This document shows, piece after piece, positions 36,326-43,058 of a stretch of DNA of 64,000 bases. The notes beneath the pieces were generated by a model, which did no database searches, was not told where the DNA came from, and was given only the letters and a program-made list of their open reading frames with translations. How positions within the stretch are numbered: the first letter of the stretch is position 1; each line of letters starts with the position of its first letter. This stretch comes from Dinoroseobacter shibae DFL 12 = DSM 16493. GTDB taxonomy: Bacteria; Pseudomonadota; Alphaproteobacteria; Rhodobacterales; Rhodobacteraceae. Where the stretch lies: NCBI RefSeq assembly GCF_000018145.1, contig NC_009952.1, positions 1,798,001 through 1,862,000 on the forward strand, given 5' to 3'. Both the position numbers and the translations under genes were made by a program.

Positions 36326-36865
36326 ATGTCGTCCATCTGTGTCTTCTGCGGCGCCCGCGCCGGTCTCACCCCCAGCCATACCGATACCGCCGAAGCCCTC
36401 GGGCGCTGGCTGGCCGAGGCGGGGCACCGGTTGGTCTACGGCGCCGGAGATGTGGGCCTGATGGGCAGTGTCGCCCGCGCGGCCCAGCAGGCAGGCGGCG
36501 ACACGTTCGGGGTGATCCCGGCCCACCTGCTCGACCTGGAGGTCGGCAAGACGGACCTGACACGTTTCGTGGTGACCGAAACCATGCACGAGCGCAAGAA
36601 GGTGATGTTCGCCAATTCCGACGCCATCGTGGTGCTGCCTGGCGGCGCGGGGTCGCTGGACGAGTTCTTCGAGGTGCTGACCTGGCGCCAGCTTGGCCTG
36701 CACGCCAAGCCGATCCTGCTGCTGAACGTGGACGGCTACTGGACGCCGCTTCTGGCCCTTATCGACCACGTGATCGCCCAAGGCTTCGCCGCCGAGAGCC
36801 TGCGCGGCTTCATCACGGTCTGCGCGGATCTGCAGGCGGTGCAAGCCGCTCTCGGTCCGGCCTGA
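36326..36865 (+). CDS. LOG family protein (TIGR00730 Rossmann-fold)
   Basis: A 179-residue lysine-decarboxylase-like (LOG) protein; relatives cleave nucleoside 5'-monophosphates, including cytokinin ribotides. The phosphoribose motif LVYGAGDVGLMG is near the start, and PGGAGSLDEFFE matches the family PGGxGTxxE motif with Ser for Thr. R-K of HERKKVMF is also conserved. Its target in this organism is unknown. It is divergent from the LysM protein gene. Confidence 0.9.
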   Translation: MSSICVFCGARAGLTPSHTDTAEALGRWLAEAGHRLVYGAGDVGLMGSVARAAQQAGGDTFGVIPAHLLDLEVGKTDLTRFVVTETMHERKKVMFANSDAIVVLPGGAGSLDEFFEVLTWRQLGLHAKPILLLNVDGYWTPLLALIDHVIAQGFAAESLRGFITVCADLQAVQAALGPA

Positions 36866-37046
36866 GCGCGTCGAAAAAAGGGGAGCAGACCGGCAGCACT
36901 GGAAACGCGAGGCGGGTACACACGCAGGGGTCGCCTCAGGTAAAACTCATGGACACAACGATCCGCCGGTCTGCGAGGACTGTTTCGCACAGCCGCGTTA
37001 ATGTTCTGTGATCAAGACGTTTCCATCGCCCTAACGGTCCGGTTTT

Positions 37047-37688
37047 TTACCGCGGCAGCGCCGCAGCCTCCGCCGCCAACTCGGTGATCCCCGCCCAGTC
37101 ACCGGCCTCCATCATGGCTTGCGGCGCGACCCAGGACCCGCCCACGCAGAGCGTGTTGCCGAGCCCGAGATAGGTCGGCGCATTGGCCAGCGACACGCCC
37201 CCCGTCGGGCAGAACGCGACCTGCGGCAAAGGCGCGCCGATGGATTTCAGCGCAGGCGCGCCGCCATTTGCCTCCGCCGGAAAAAACTTCTGCACGGTAT
37301 AGCCCCGCTCCAGCAGCGCCATGACTTCGGTCGAAGTCGCCGCCCCCGGCAGCATCGGCAGATCCGCCGCCTCGGCAGCATCGAGCAATCGGCTTGTCGC
37401 CCCCGGCGACACCCCGAAAAGCGCGCCCGCCGCCTTGGCCGCCGCCACATCCTCGGGCGTCAGGAGTGTTCCGGCCCCAACCACGCCGCCCTCGACCTGC
37501 GCCATCTCGGCAATCGCGTCGAGTGCCACGGGCGTGCGCAAGGTCACCTCCAGCGCGGGCAGGCCGCCCGCAACCAGCGCCTCGGCCAGGGGGCGCGCAT
37601 GGGCCAGGTCATGGATCACCAGCACCGGGATCACCGGGGCCAGCCCGCATATCTCACGCGCCTGCGCGCTTGCCTCGCTCGGGGTCAT
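37047..37688 (-). CDS. eda: 2-keto-3-deoxy-6-phosphogluconate aldolase
   Basis: A 213-residue class I aldolase splitting KDPG into pyruvate and glyceraldehyde-3-phosphate, the second step of the Entner-Doudoroff pathway. Glu47 in EVTLRTP and the Schiff-base Lys134 in VQKFFPAEANGG are present, as is CPTGGVS near the end. It lies 11 bases after edd on the same strand, so both are one operon. The product feeds the GAPDH genes at 9-11 kb. Confidence 0.95.
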   Translation of the reverse strand: MTPSEASAQAREICGLAPVIPVLVIHDLAHARPLAEALVAGGLPALEVTLRTPVALDAIAEMAQVEGGVVGAGTLLTPEDVAAAKAAGALFGVSPGATSRLLDAAEAADLPMLPGAATSTEVMALLERGYTVQKFFPAEANGGAPALKSIGAPLPQVAFCPTGGVSLANAPTYLGLGNTLCVGGSWVAPQAMMEAGDWAGITELAAEAAALPR

Positions 37689-37699
37689 GGGTCGTCTCC

Positions 37700-39505
37700 T
37701 TATACCACCACGCCAGCGCCGGTGCTGGCCGGGCCGACAGTCGTGCGGAACACGTCGAACAACTCGCGCCCGATGCCGTGACTGTTGCCGCTCAGATCCG
37801 GCATGGCCGGGGCACGGTCCTCGACCCCCGGCTCCAGCACCTCCAGAACGCCCGCCACCGCATCCACGCGTACCAGATCGCCGGTCCGCACCTTGGCCAT
37901 CAGCCCGCCATCCAGCGCCTCGGGCGCCACGTGGATCGCCGCGGGCACCTTGCCCGACGCGCCCGACATGCGCCCATCCGTCACCAGCGCCACCTTCAGT
38001 CCGCGATCTTGCAGCACCGCCAGAACCGGCGTCAGCGCATGCAATTCCGGCATCCCGTTCGCTTTGGGCCCCTGGAACCGCACGATGACCACCGTGTCCT
38101 CGGTGAACTCGCCCGCCTTGAAGGCGTCCTTCACGGCACCCTGATCCTCGAAGACCCGCGCCCTGGCCTCGATCACATGGCGCTCCGGTGCCACGGCGGA
38201 CACCTTCATCACGCCGCGCCCGAGATTGCCCTTGAGCTCTTTCAGCCCACCAGACGGCGCAAAGCCGTCCGATGCCGGGCGCAGGATCTTGGCATTCAGG
38301 CTCCGGCGCGGCCCGTCTTCCCAGCGCAGCACACCGTCGATCAGCTTGGGCTCGCGGGCATAATCGGCCAGACCGTCGCCCGCGATCGTCTTGGTGTCGG
38401 GATGCAGCAGCCCCTCGGACAGGAGCTCCCCGATCATGTAGGCCAGACCCCCCGCCGCATGGAAATGGTTCACATCCGCCAGCCCGTTGGGATAGACCCG
38501 CGCCATCAACGGCGTCGCCTCCGAAATATCCGCGAAATCCTGCAGGTCCAGGATCACACCCGCCGCCCGCGCCATGGCGGGCAGGTGAATCACCAGGTTC
38601 GTGGACCCGCCCGTGGCCATCAGCCCGACGATCCCGTTCACGAAAGCCTTGGCATCCAGGATATCGCAGACCGGGCGATACTCGTTGCCGAGCTGCGTGA
38701 TCGCCGCCAGGCGTTCCGCCGCCGCCGCGGTCAGCGCCTCGCGCAGGGGCGTGCCCGGGTTGACGAAGGACGCACCTGGCAGGTGCAGCCCCATGAATTC
38801 CATCAGCATCTGGTTGGAATTCGCCGTCCCGTAAAAGGTGCAGGTTCCCGGCCCGTGATAGGAGGCCATTTCCGCCTCCATCAGCTTGTCACGCCCGATC
38901 TCCCCGGCGGCGAACTGCTGGCGCACCTTGGCCTTCTGGTCGTTGGGCAAGCCGCTGACCATGGGCCCGGCAGGCACGAACACGCCGGGCAGGTAGCCGA
39001 AGGTGGCGGCGGCAATCACCAGCCCCGGCACGATCTTGTCGCACACGCCCAGATAGGCCGCGGCATCGAACGTGTTGTGGCTCAGCGCCACGCCAGTGGC
39101 CAGGGCGATCACGTCCCGCGAGAACAGGCTCAGCTCCATGCCGACCTGACCTTGCGTGACCCCGTCGCACATCGCCGGAACCCCGCCCGCGACCTGGGCC
39201 GTGGCGCCTGCGCGCCGGGCGGCCTCCTTGATCTTGTCGGGGTAATCCTTGAACGGCTGATGCGCGCTCAACATGTCGTTATAGGCGGTGACGATACCGA
39301 TATTGGCGCTCCGCTCGGCCACGAGGGCCTCCTTGTCGCCCCCCATCGCCGCATAGGCATGGGCCTGGTTGCCGCAGGACAGGTGCGCACGCCGTGGCCC
39401 ATCCTCGGCAGCGCGCCGCATCCGGTCGAGATAGGTGCTGCGCGCTTCCGCGCTGCGGGCTTCGATTCTGGCCGTGACGTCGGAAATGACGCGATTGAGT
39501 GCCAT
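37700..39505 (-). CDS. edd: Phosphogluconate dehydratase
   Basis: A 601-residue iron-sulfur dehydratase converting 6-phosphogluconate to KDPG. The IlvD/Edd family cysteines are in SCGNQAHAY (near 44), [13 protein letters not shown] and GVCDKIVPG. The segment [14 protein letters not shown] near the end is characteristic. Length matches Edd rather than dihydroxy-acid dehydratase. It is the first gene of edd-eda, preceded by a perfect 12-bp LacI-type palindrome 47 bases from the start. Confidence 0.96.
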   Translation of the reverse strand: MALNRVISDVTARIEARSAEARSTYLDRMRRAAEDGPRRAHLSCGNQAHAYAAMGGDKEALVAERSANIGIVTAYNDMLSAHQPFKDYPDKIKEAARRAGATAQVAGGVPAMCDGVTQGQVGMELSLFSRDVIALATGVALSHNTFDAAAYLGVCDKIVPGLVIAAATFGYLPGVFVPAGPMVSGLPNDQKAKVRQQFAAGEIGRDKLMEAEMASYHGPGTCTFYGTANSNQMLMEFMGLHLPGASFVNPGTPLREALTAAAAERLAAITQLGNEYRPVCDILDAKAFVNGIVGLMATGGSTNLVIHLPAMARAAGVILDLQDFADISEATPLMARVYPNGLADVNHFHAAGGLAYMIGELLSEGLLHPDTKTIAGDGLADYAREPKLIDGVLRWEDGPRRSLNAKILRPASDGFAPSGGLKELKGNLGRGVMKVSAVAPERHVIEARARVFEDQGAVKDAFKAGEFTEDTVVIVRFQGPKANGMPELHALTPVLAVLQDRGLKVALVTDGRMSGASGKVPAAIHVAPEALDGGLMAKVRTGDLVRVDAVAGVLEVLEPGVEDRAPAMPDLSGNSHGIGRELFDVFRTTVGPASTGAGVVV

Positions 39506-39550
39506 GGCTCCTGTTCCTCCAAGGTTCCCGGGCTTGGCCGCGGTGTAGCC

Positions 39551-39563
39551 TGTTAGCGCTAAC
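39551..39563. promoter_or_regulatory. Perfect LacI-type operator palindrome upstream of edd
   Basis: GTTAGCGCTAAC at 39552-39563 is a perfect 12-bp palindrome with the central CG typical of LacI-family operators. It lies 47 bases before the edd ATG. Near copies lie upstream of both gap genes and the DUF1127-like gene. In Rhodobacter sphaeroides the LacI-type regulator CceR controls this pathway; equivalence is inferred. Confidence 0.7.
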
Positions 39564-39736
39564 TTAGCAATGGCAATCTCCGCACGATCCAGGCCCAGCT
39601 ATACCCTTCCCCGCAAGACCATACCCCGCCCTTGCAGTTTTCCGATAGCGGCCATGCGCAGACCGCCTCTACTGCTCTGCTGCAACGCGGCATAGATCAG
39701 CCTCAACAGGATAACCGAGACACAAAGGACCGCCAG

Positions 39737-39898
39737 ATGAGCACGTTCACCCCTCCGTCCACCCCGATCGATGTCGCCGATGTCGAACGCCGCGCCCACG
39801 AGCTGCGCGCCGAGTTCACCGCGCAAGCCTTCCGTAGCCTTCGCGCCTGGCTCGCGGATCACCTGACCGTCGGCAAGCGTCAAAGCCCCTCCACCTGA
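39737..39898 (+). CDS. Small conserved protein (RSP_7527-like)
   Basis: A 53-residue protein with the conserved pattern PSTPIDVADVERRAHELRAE then AFRSLRAWLADHL, an amphipathic helix rich in Arg and Ala. Small proteins with ERRAHELRAEA are widespread in Rhodobacteraceae and have no known function. AAAGGAC precedes the ATG. It is divergent from edd and followed by a very strong hairpin. Confidence 0.75.
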   Translation: MSTFTPPSTPIDVADVERRAHELRAEFTAQAFRSLRAWLADHLTVGKRQSPST

Positions 39899-39919
39899 TC
39901 CCGTCCCGAGACGGGTTCC

Positions 39920-39957
39920 GGACGCGCCGCGTGACCTCCTCCCCACGCGGCGCGTCC
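39920..39957. terminator. Long hairpin after the small conserved gene
   Basis: A perfect 14-bp stem (39920-39933 with 39944-39957) and a 10-base loop lie 22 bases after the stop. The T run is weak (GTTCGTTC), so it may act as a terminator or stabilise the 3' end. Confidence 0.65.
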
Positions 39958-40033
39958 GTTCGTTCTGCCTGCGCCGATGCGATCCCCGAAACACGGGCTT
40001 CCCCCTGACGCCCGACCGCGCTAGGCACGCGCC

Positions 40034-41236
40034 ATGACAGCGCCCGACACTCGCCCGACAATTCGCCTCAAGCCCAAGGCCGACGCCCGCGCCATCCGCC
40101 ACGGGATGCCTTGGGTCTATGCCGATGACCTGGTCACCGACCGCCGCACCAAGGCGCTCGCCCCCGGCAGCCTCGCCGTGCTCGAAGATGCCGAGCGCGC
40201 GCCCCTGGCCCTCGCCACGATAACACCCGCATCGAAGATCATCGCCCGGGTGCTGGACGCCGACCCGCAGGCCGAGATCGACCAGGCCTGGTTTTCCACC
40301 CGCCTCGCCCGCGCCCTGGCGCTGCGCGAAACTCTCTATGACGCGCCGTTCTACCGCCTCGTCCATGCCGAGGGCGACGGGCTGCCCGGGCTGATCATCG
40401 ACCGCTTCGGCGACACCTGCGTTCTGCAACCCAACGCTGCCTGGCTGGAGGCGCGGCTTGCCCCGCTCACCGCCGCGCTGCAAGAGGTCACCGGCGTTGC
40501 CCATGTTCTGAAATCCGCCTCGGGCCGCGCCCGCGCGCTCGAAGGACTCGACGATGCCAGCGGCCCGCTGGCTGGTGCCCCCCCCGCCCGGATTGCGGTG
40601 CCCATGACCGGGGCGACCTACATCGCCGACCTCGCCGGCGGCCAGAAAACCGGGCTCTTCTACGACCAGCGCCCCAACCACGCCTTCGCCGCCCGGTTCG
40701 CAAAGGGCGCGCGGGTGCTCGATGTCTTCTCCCATGTCGGCGGGTTTGCCCTGGCGGCGCTGGCCGCAGGGGCCCAGAGCGCGCTGGCCGTGGACGGCTC
40801 CGCCCCGGCGCTGGCCCTGGCCGAGGAAGGCGCCGCCGCCACCGGCGTGGCCGACCGCTTCGCCACCCGCAAATCCGACGCCTTCGCAGCACTTGAAACC
40901 CTCGCCACCGAGGGCGCGCAATTCGACCTGGTGATCTGCGACCCGCCCGCCTTTGCGCCCGCGAAATCCGCCCTGGGCCAGGGCCTGCGCGCCTACGAGC
41001 GTGTCGCGCGCCTCGCGGCTCCGCTTGTCGCACCGGGCGGCGCGCTGATGTTATGCTCCTGCTCCCACGCGGCCGAGCTTGCGAAATTCCGCGCCGCCTG
41101 CCTGCGCGGCGTCGGGCGCGCGGGCCGAGCAAGCCAGATCGTCTATACCGGCGGCGCAGGTCCCGACCACCCGCTGCATCCACAGCTGGGCGAGACCGGC
41201 TATCTCAAGACGCTGATGCTCCGCCTGCTGCCATGA
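40034..41236 (+). CDS. Class I SAM-dependent rRNA methyltransferase (RlmI-like)
   Basis: A 400-residue RNA m5C methyltransferase-type protein. An N-terminal PUA-like domain (about 10-80, IRHGMPWVYADDL) is followed by a central segment (EGDGLPGLIIDRFGD, GQKTGLFYDQRPNH) and the SAM domain (LDVFSHVGGFALAAL). The catalytic motif is DPPAFAPAK, with the thiolate Cys in CSCSH. E. coli RlmI modifies 23S rRNA; the site here is not predicted. Its stop overlaps the PIN gene by four bases. Confidence 0.9.
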   Translation: MTAPDTRPTIRLKPKADARAIRHGMPWVYADDLVTDRRTKALAPGSLAVLEDAERAPLALATITPASKIIARVLDADPQAEIDQAWFSTRLARALALRETLYDAPFYRLVHAEGDGLPGLIIDRFGDTCVLQPNAAWLEARLAPLTAALQEVTGVAHVLKSASGRARALEGLDDASGPLAGAPPARIAVPMTGATYIADLAGGQKTGLFYDQRPNHAFAARFAKGARVLDVFSHVGGFALAALAAGAQSALAVDGSAPALALAEEGAAATGVADRFATRKSDAFAALETLATEGAQFDLVICDPPAFAPAKSALGQGLRAYERVARLAAPLVAPGGALMLCSCSHAAELAKFRAACLRGVGRAGRASQIVYTGGAGPDHPLHPQLGETGYLKTLMLRLLP

Positions 41237-41772
41237 CCGAGCGGGTGCTGCTCGATGCCTGCGTGCTCTACCCGACCCTGCTGCGCGCGTTGCTGCTGAG
41301 CTGCGCCCGCGCAAGTCTCTTCACGCCCCTCTGGTCCCCGCGCATCCTCGCAGAGTGGTCCCACGCCGCCGCGCGCTCCGGCCCCGACGAGGCCGCCCTG
41401 GTGGCGGGCGAGATCGCCATCCTGCGCACCGCTTTCCCGGACGCCGAGATCACGCCCCCAAACACCCTCACCGACACCCTCAGCCTGCCCGACGCCGATG
41501 ATCGCCACGTCCTCGCCGCCGCCCTGCACGGGAAGGCCGACGCGCTGCTGACCGCCAACCTCAAGGATTTTCCGACCCGCACGCTGACCCGTCACGGGTT
41601 GTTGCGGTACGAGCCCGACAGCTTCCTGTGCCACCTGCGCGCCGCACCGGGCACCGATGCGCTGCTCTTGCCACAGGTCCAGCGCGCCGCCGATGTCCTT
41701 GGCGTAACACCGCGCAGCGTGCTCAAACGCGCCCGCCTGCCCCGGCTCGGCAAGGCGCTCTTTCCCGGCTGA
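41233..41772 (+). CDS. PIN domain protein (RSP_2648-like)
   Basis: A 179-residue PIN-fold putative ribonuclease. Acidic residues expected at the active site are seen in LLDACVLYP (Asp8) and LPDADDRHVLAAAL, with DALLTANLKDFP further on. The C-terminal third (GTDALLLPQVQRAADVLGVT) is extra to ordinary toxin PIN proteins. No antitoxin gene is adjacent; instead it is coupled by ATGA to an RNA methyltransferase gene, which argues for an RNA-processing role rather than a toxin. Confidence 0.85.
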   Translation: MTERVLLDACVLYPTLLRALLLSCARASLFTPLWSPRILAEWSHAAARSGPDEAALVAGEIAILRTAFPDAEITPPNTLTDTLSLPDADDRHVLAAALHGKADALLTANLKDFPTRTLTRHGLLRYEPDSFLCHLRAAPGTDALLLPQVQRAADVLGVTPRSVLKRARLPRLGKALFPG

Positions 41773-41798
41773 CCCGCCGACGACCACGTCCTGCCTCC

Positions 41799-41889
41799 CT
41801 CAAGTCTTCAAATATCCGCGCCGCAGGCCGCCGGACCGCAAGTCCGGCCCCCGGCGACGTGCGCAGCACGGCGCAAAACCTCTCGGCTC
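41799..41889 (+). repeat. Intergenic repeat, family 2, copy B
   Basis: CTCAAGTCTTCAAATATCC (41799-41817), a hairpin CCGGAC/GTCCGG (41831-41847), then CCCCCGGCGACGTGCG and AGCACGGCGCAAAACCTC. Ends match the element at 2908-2998 while the hairpin sequence differs. Confidence 0.7.
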
Positions 41890-41950
41890 GACATGTGCAG
41901 CACGGCGCAACACCTCTCGGCTCGACCTGCGCAGCACGGCGCGACACCTC
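41856..41950 (+). repeat. Tandem repeat, three units of about 34 bp
   Basis: Units begin at 41856, 41890 and 41924 (last one partial, 27 bp). Each has GCAGCACGGCGCAA or a near match, followed by CCTCTCGGCTC in the first two. The first unit is the right end of the family 2 element, so that end appears to have been copied in place. The repeats lie between the convergent PIN and M48 genes. Confidence 0.8.
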
Positions 41951-41967
41951 AACCCGACAAATCGACG

Positions 41968-42660
41968 TCAGCCCGGCACGACCCAGCGCTTCTCCAGCGC
42001 CTCGATCGCCTTGATCCGCTCCTCGGTCTTGGGATGGCTCATCAGCCAGGCCGGCGCCTGCGCCCGCCCGGCCCCGGTGGTCAACCCCTCGAGCTTGCGA
42101 AACAGGGTCTTCTGCGGCTCCGTCCCGATCCCGGCCTTCACCAGCAGGGCCGAGGCATAGGCATCCGCCTCGTACTCGTCGCCCCGCGACAGCCGCGCCG
42201 CCAGAAGGCTCACCAGCATGTTCGCGATCGCCACGCCGACGAACGGGATGAACCGCCCCAGCACCGTGGCCAGCGCCACGCGGATCGCGTTCTGGCCGGA
42301 AAAATCGATCATCCGCCGCCTGGAATGCCCCAGTGCCACATGGCCCAGCTCGTGGGCGATGACCGAGGCCATCTCGGCCGCCGTCACCTCCCCGGTCTGG
42401 TACTTGCGGAAAAACCCCCGGGTGATGAAGATCCGCCCATCGGGTGCCGCCAGCCCGTTCACCGGATCCACTTCGTAGATGTTGACCTTGATCTGCTCGA
42501 GATCCAGCGCCTTGGCCATCCGGTCGGTCAACCGGCCCAACTCGCGGTCGCGCAACTCGGTGGAGCGCTTGTCCAACTCCCGCGCGGTGCGTTTCGCGCC
42601 GATCCAGTAGAGCCCGAGCCCCCAGGCCAGCGCCAAGAGAAGAGGTGTGAGTTTCAACAT
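41968..42660 (-). CDS. M48 family metallopeptidase
   Basis: A 230-residue membrane-anchored zinc protease. N-terminal hydrophobic segment (LTPLLLALAWGLGLYWIG), catalytic motif HELGH at 103-107, third zinc ligand in the RGDEYEADAYASAL segment, and a second hydrophobic region (FIPFVGVAIANMLVSLLAA). It resembles HtpX/Ste24-like proteins of the M48 family but is shorter than HtpX. The ATG at 42660 is used; a GTG lies one codon upstream. It probably degrades damaged membrane proteins (inference). Confidence 0.88.
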   Translation of the reverse strand: MLKLTPLLLALAWGLGLYWIGAKRTARELDKRSTELRDRELGRLTDRMAKALDLEQIKVNIYEVDPVNGLAAPDGRIFITRGFFRKYQTGEVTAAEMASVIAHELGHVALGHSRRRMIDFSGQNAIRVALATVLGRFIPFVGVAIANMLVSLLAARLSRGDEYEADAYASALLVKAGIGTEPQKTLFRKLEGLTTGAGRAQAPAWLMSHPKTEERIKAIEALEKRWVVPG

Positions 42661-42699
42661 CACCTTGATATGGGGCGCAAGCGCTGCGCCACAAGAGCG

Positions 42700-42987
42700 T
42701 TACTGCACCGGCCCGACCCGGGCCGCGCGCCCGCCGCGCCGGGCAGGCTCGGGCGGCGCGTCCATCGCGGCGCGCAGAACGGCCGTCATCGGGTGGTCCG
42801 GCGCCTCCGCCCCGTAATGGGCCAGCAACACCGCGACCTCGTCGCGCGGATCGGCCGGCTTCTCCGCCCCCAGCGCCCAGTCGAGAAACACCGACCGGCA
42901 ATCCCAGATCGTGATCCCCTCGATGCGGTACGCCTCGCGAATCAGGTTGCGCGGATCGAGACGATCAAGATCAGGGGGAGAGGTCAT
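42700..42987 (-). CDS. Hypothetical protein downstream of glnE
   Basis: A 95-residue soluble protein of unknown function. The core RNLIREAYRIEGITIWDCRS then VFLDWALG followed by DPRDEVAVLLAHYGAEAPDHP is a predicted alpha-helical domain; the C-terminus is basic. The ATG overlaps the stop of a 24-codon frame that in turn overlaps the glnE stop, so it is probably the last gene of the glnE operon. No family function is known to me. Confidence 0.75.
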   Translation of the reverse strand: MTSPPDLDRLDPRNLIREAYRIEGITIWDCRSVFLDWALGAEKPADPRDEVAVLLAHYGAEAPDHPMTAVLRAAMDAPPEPARRGGRAARVGPVQ

Positions 42988-43058
42988 TGGGCCACCATGC
43001 GATACCAGTTCCCCTGCACATAGACGCCCCGCGCCGCGGCGCAACCCCGCAGGCTCAC
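42984..43058 (-). CDS. Candidate 24-residue micro-ORF coupling glnE to the next gene
   Basis: GTG start at 43058 overlaps the glnE stop (GTGA); its TGA overlaps the next ATG (ATGA at 42987). The product would be VSLRGCAAARGVYVQGNW followed by YRMVAQ. Too short for coding statistics; the double four-base overlap is the only argument. It might instead be a spacer for translational coupling. Confidence 0.3.
   Translation of the reverse strand: MSLRGCAAARGVYVQGNWYRMVAQ

Noticed and set aside
41233..41772. PIN protein as a toxin of a toxin-antitoxin pair
   Set aside because: No small antitoxin gene is adjacent; it is coupled to an RNA methyltransferase gene and has an extra C-terminal region.
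41856..41950. Possible CRISPR array
   Set aside because: The three 34-bp units follow one another without spacers and the last is partial; they derive from one end of an intergenic repeat. No cas gene is present.
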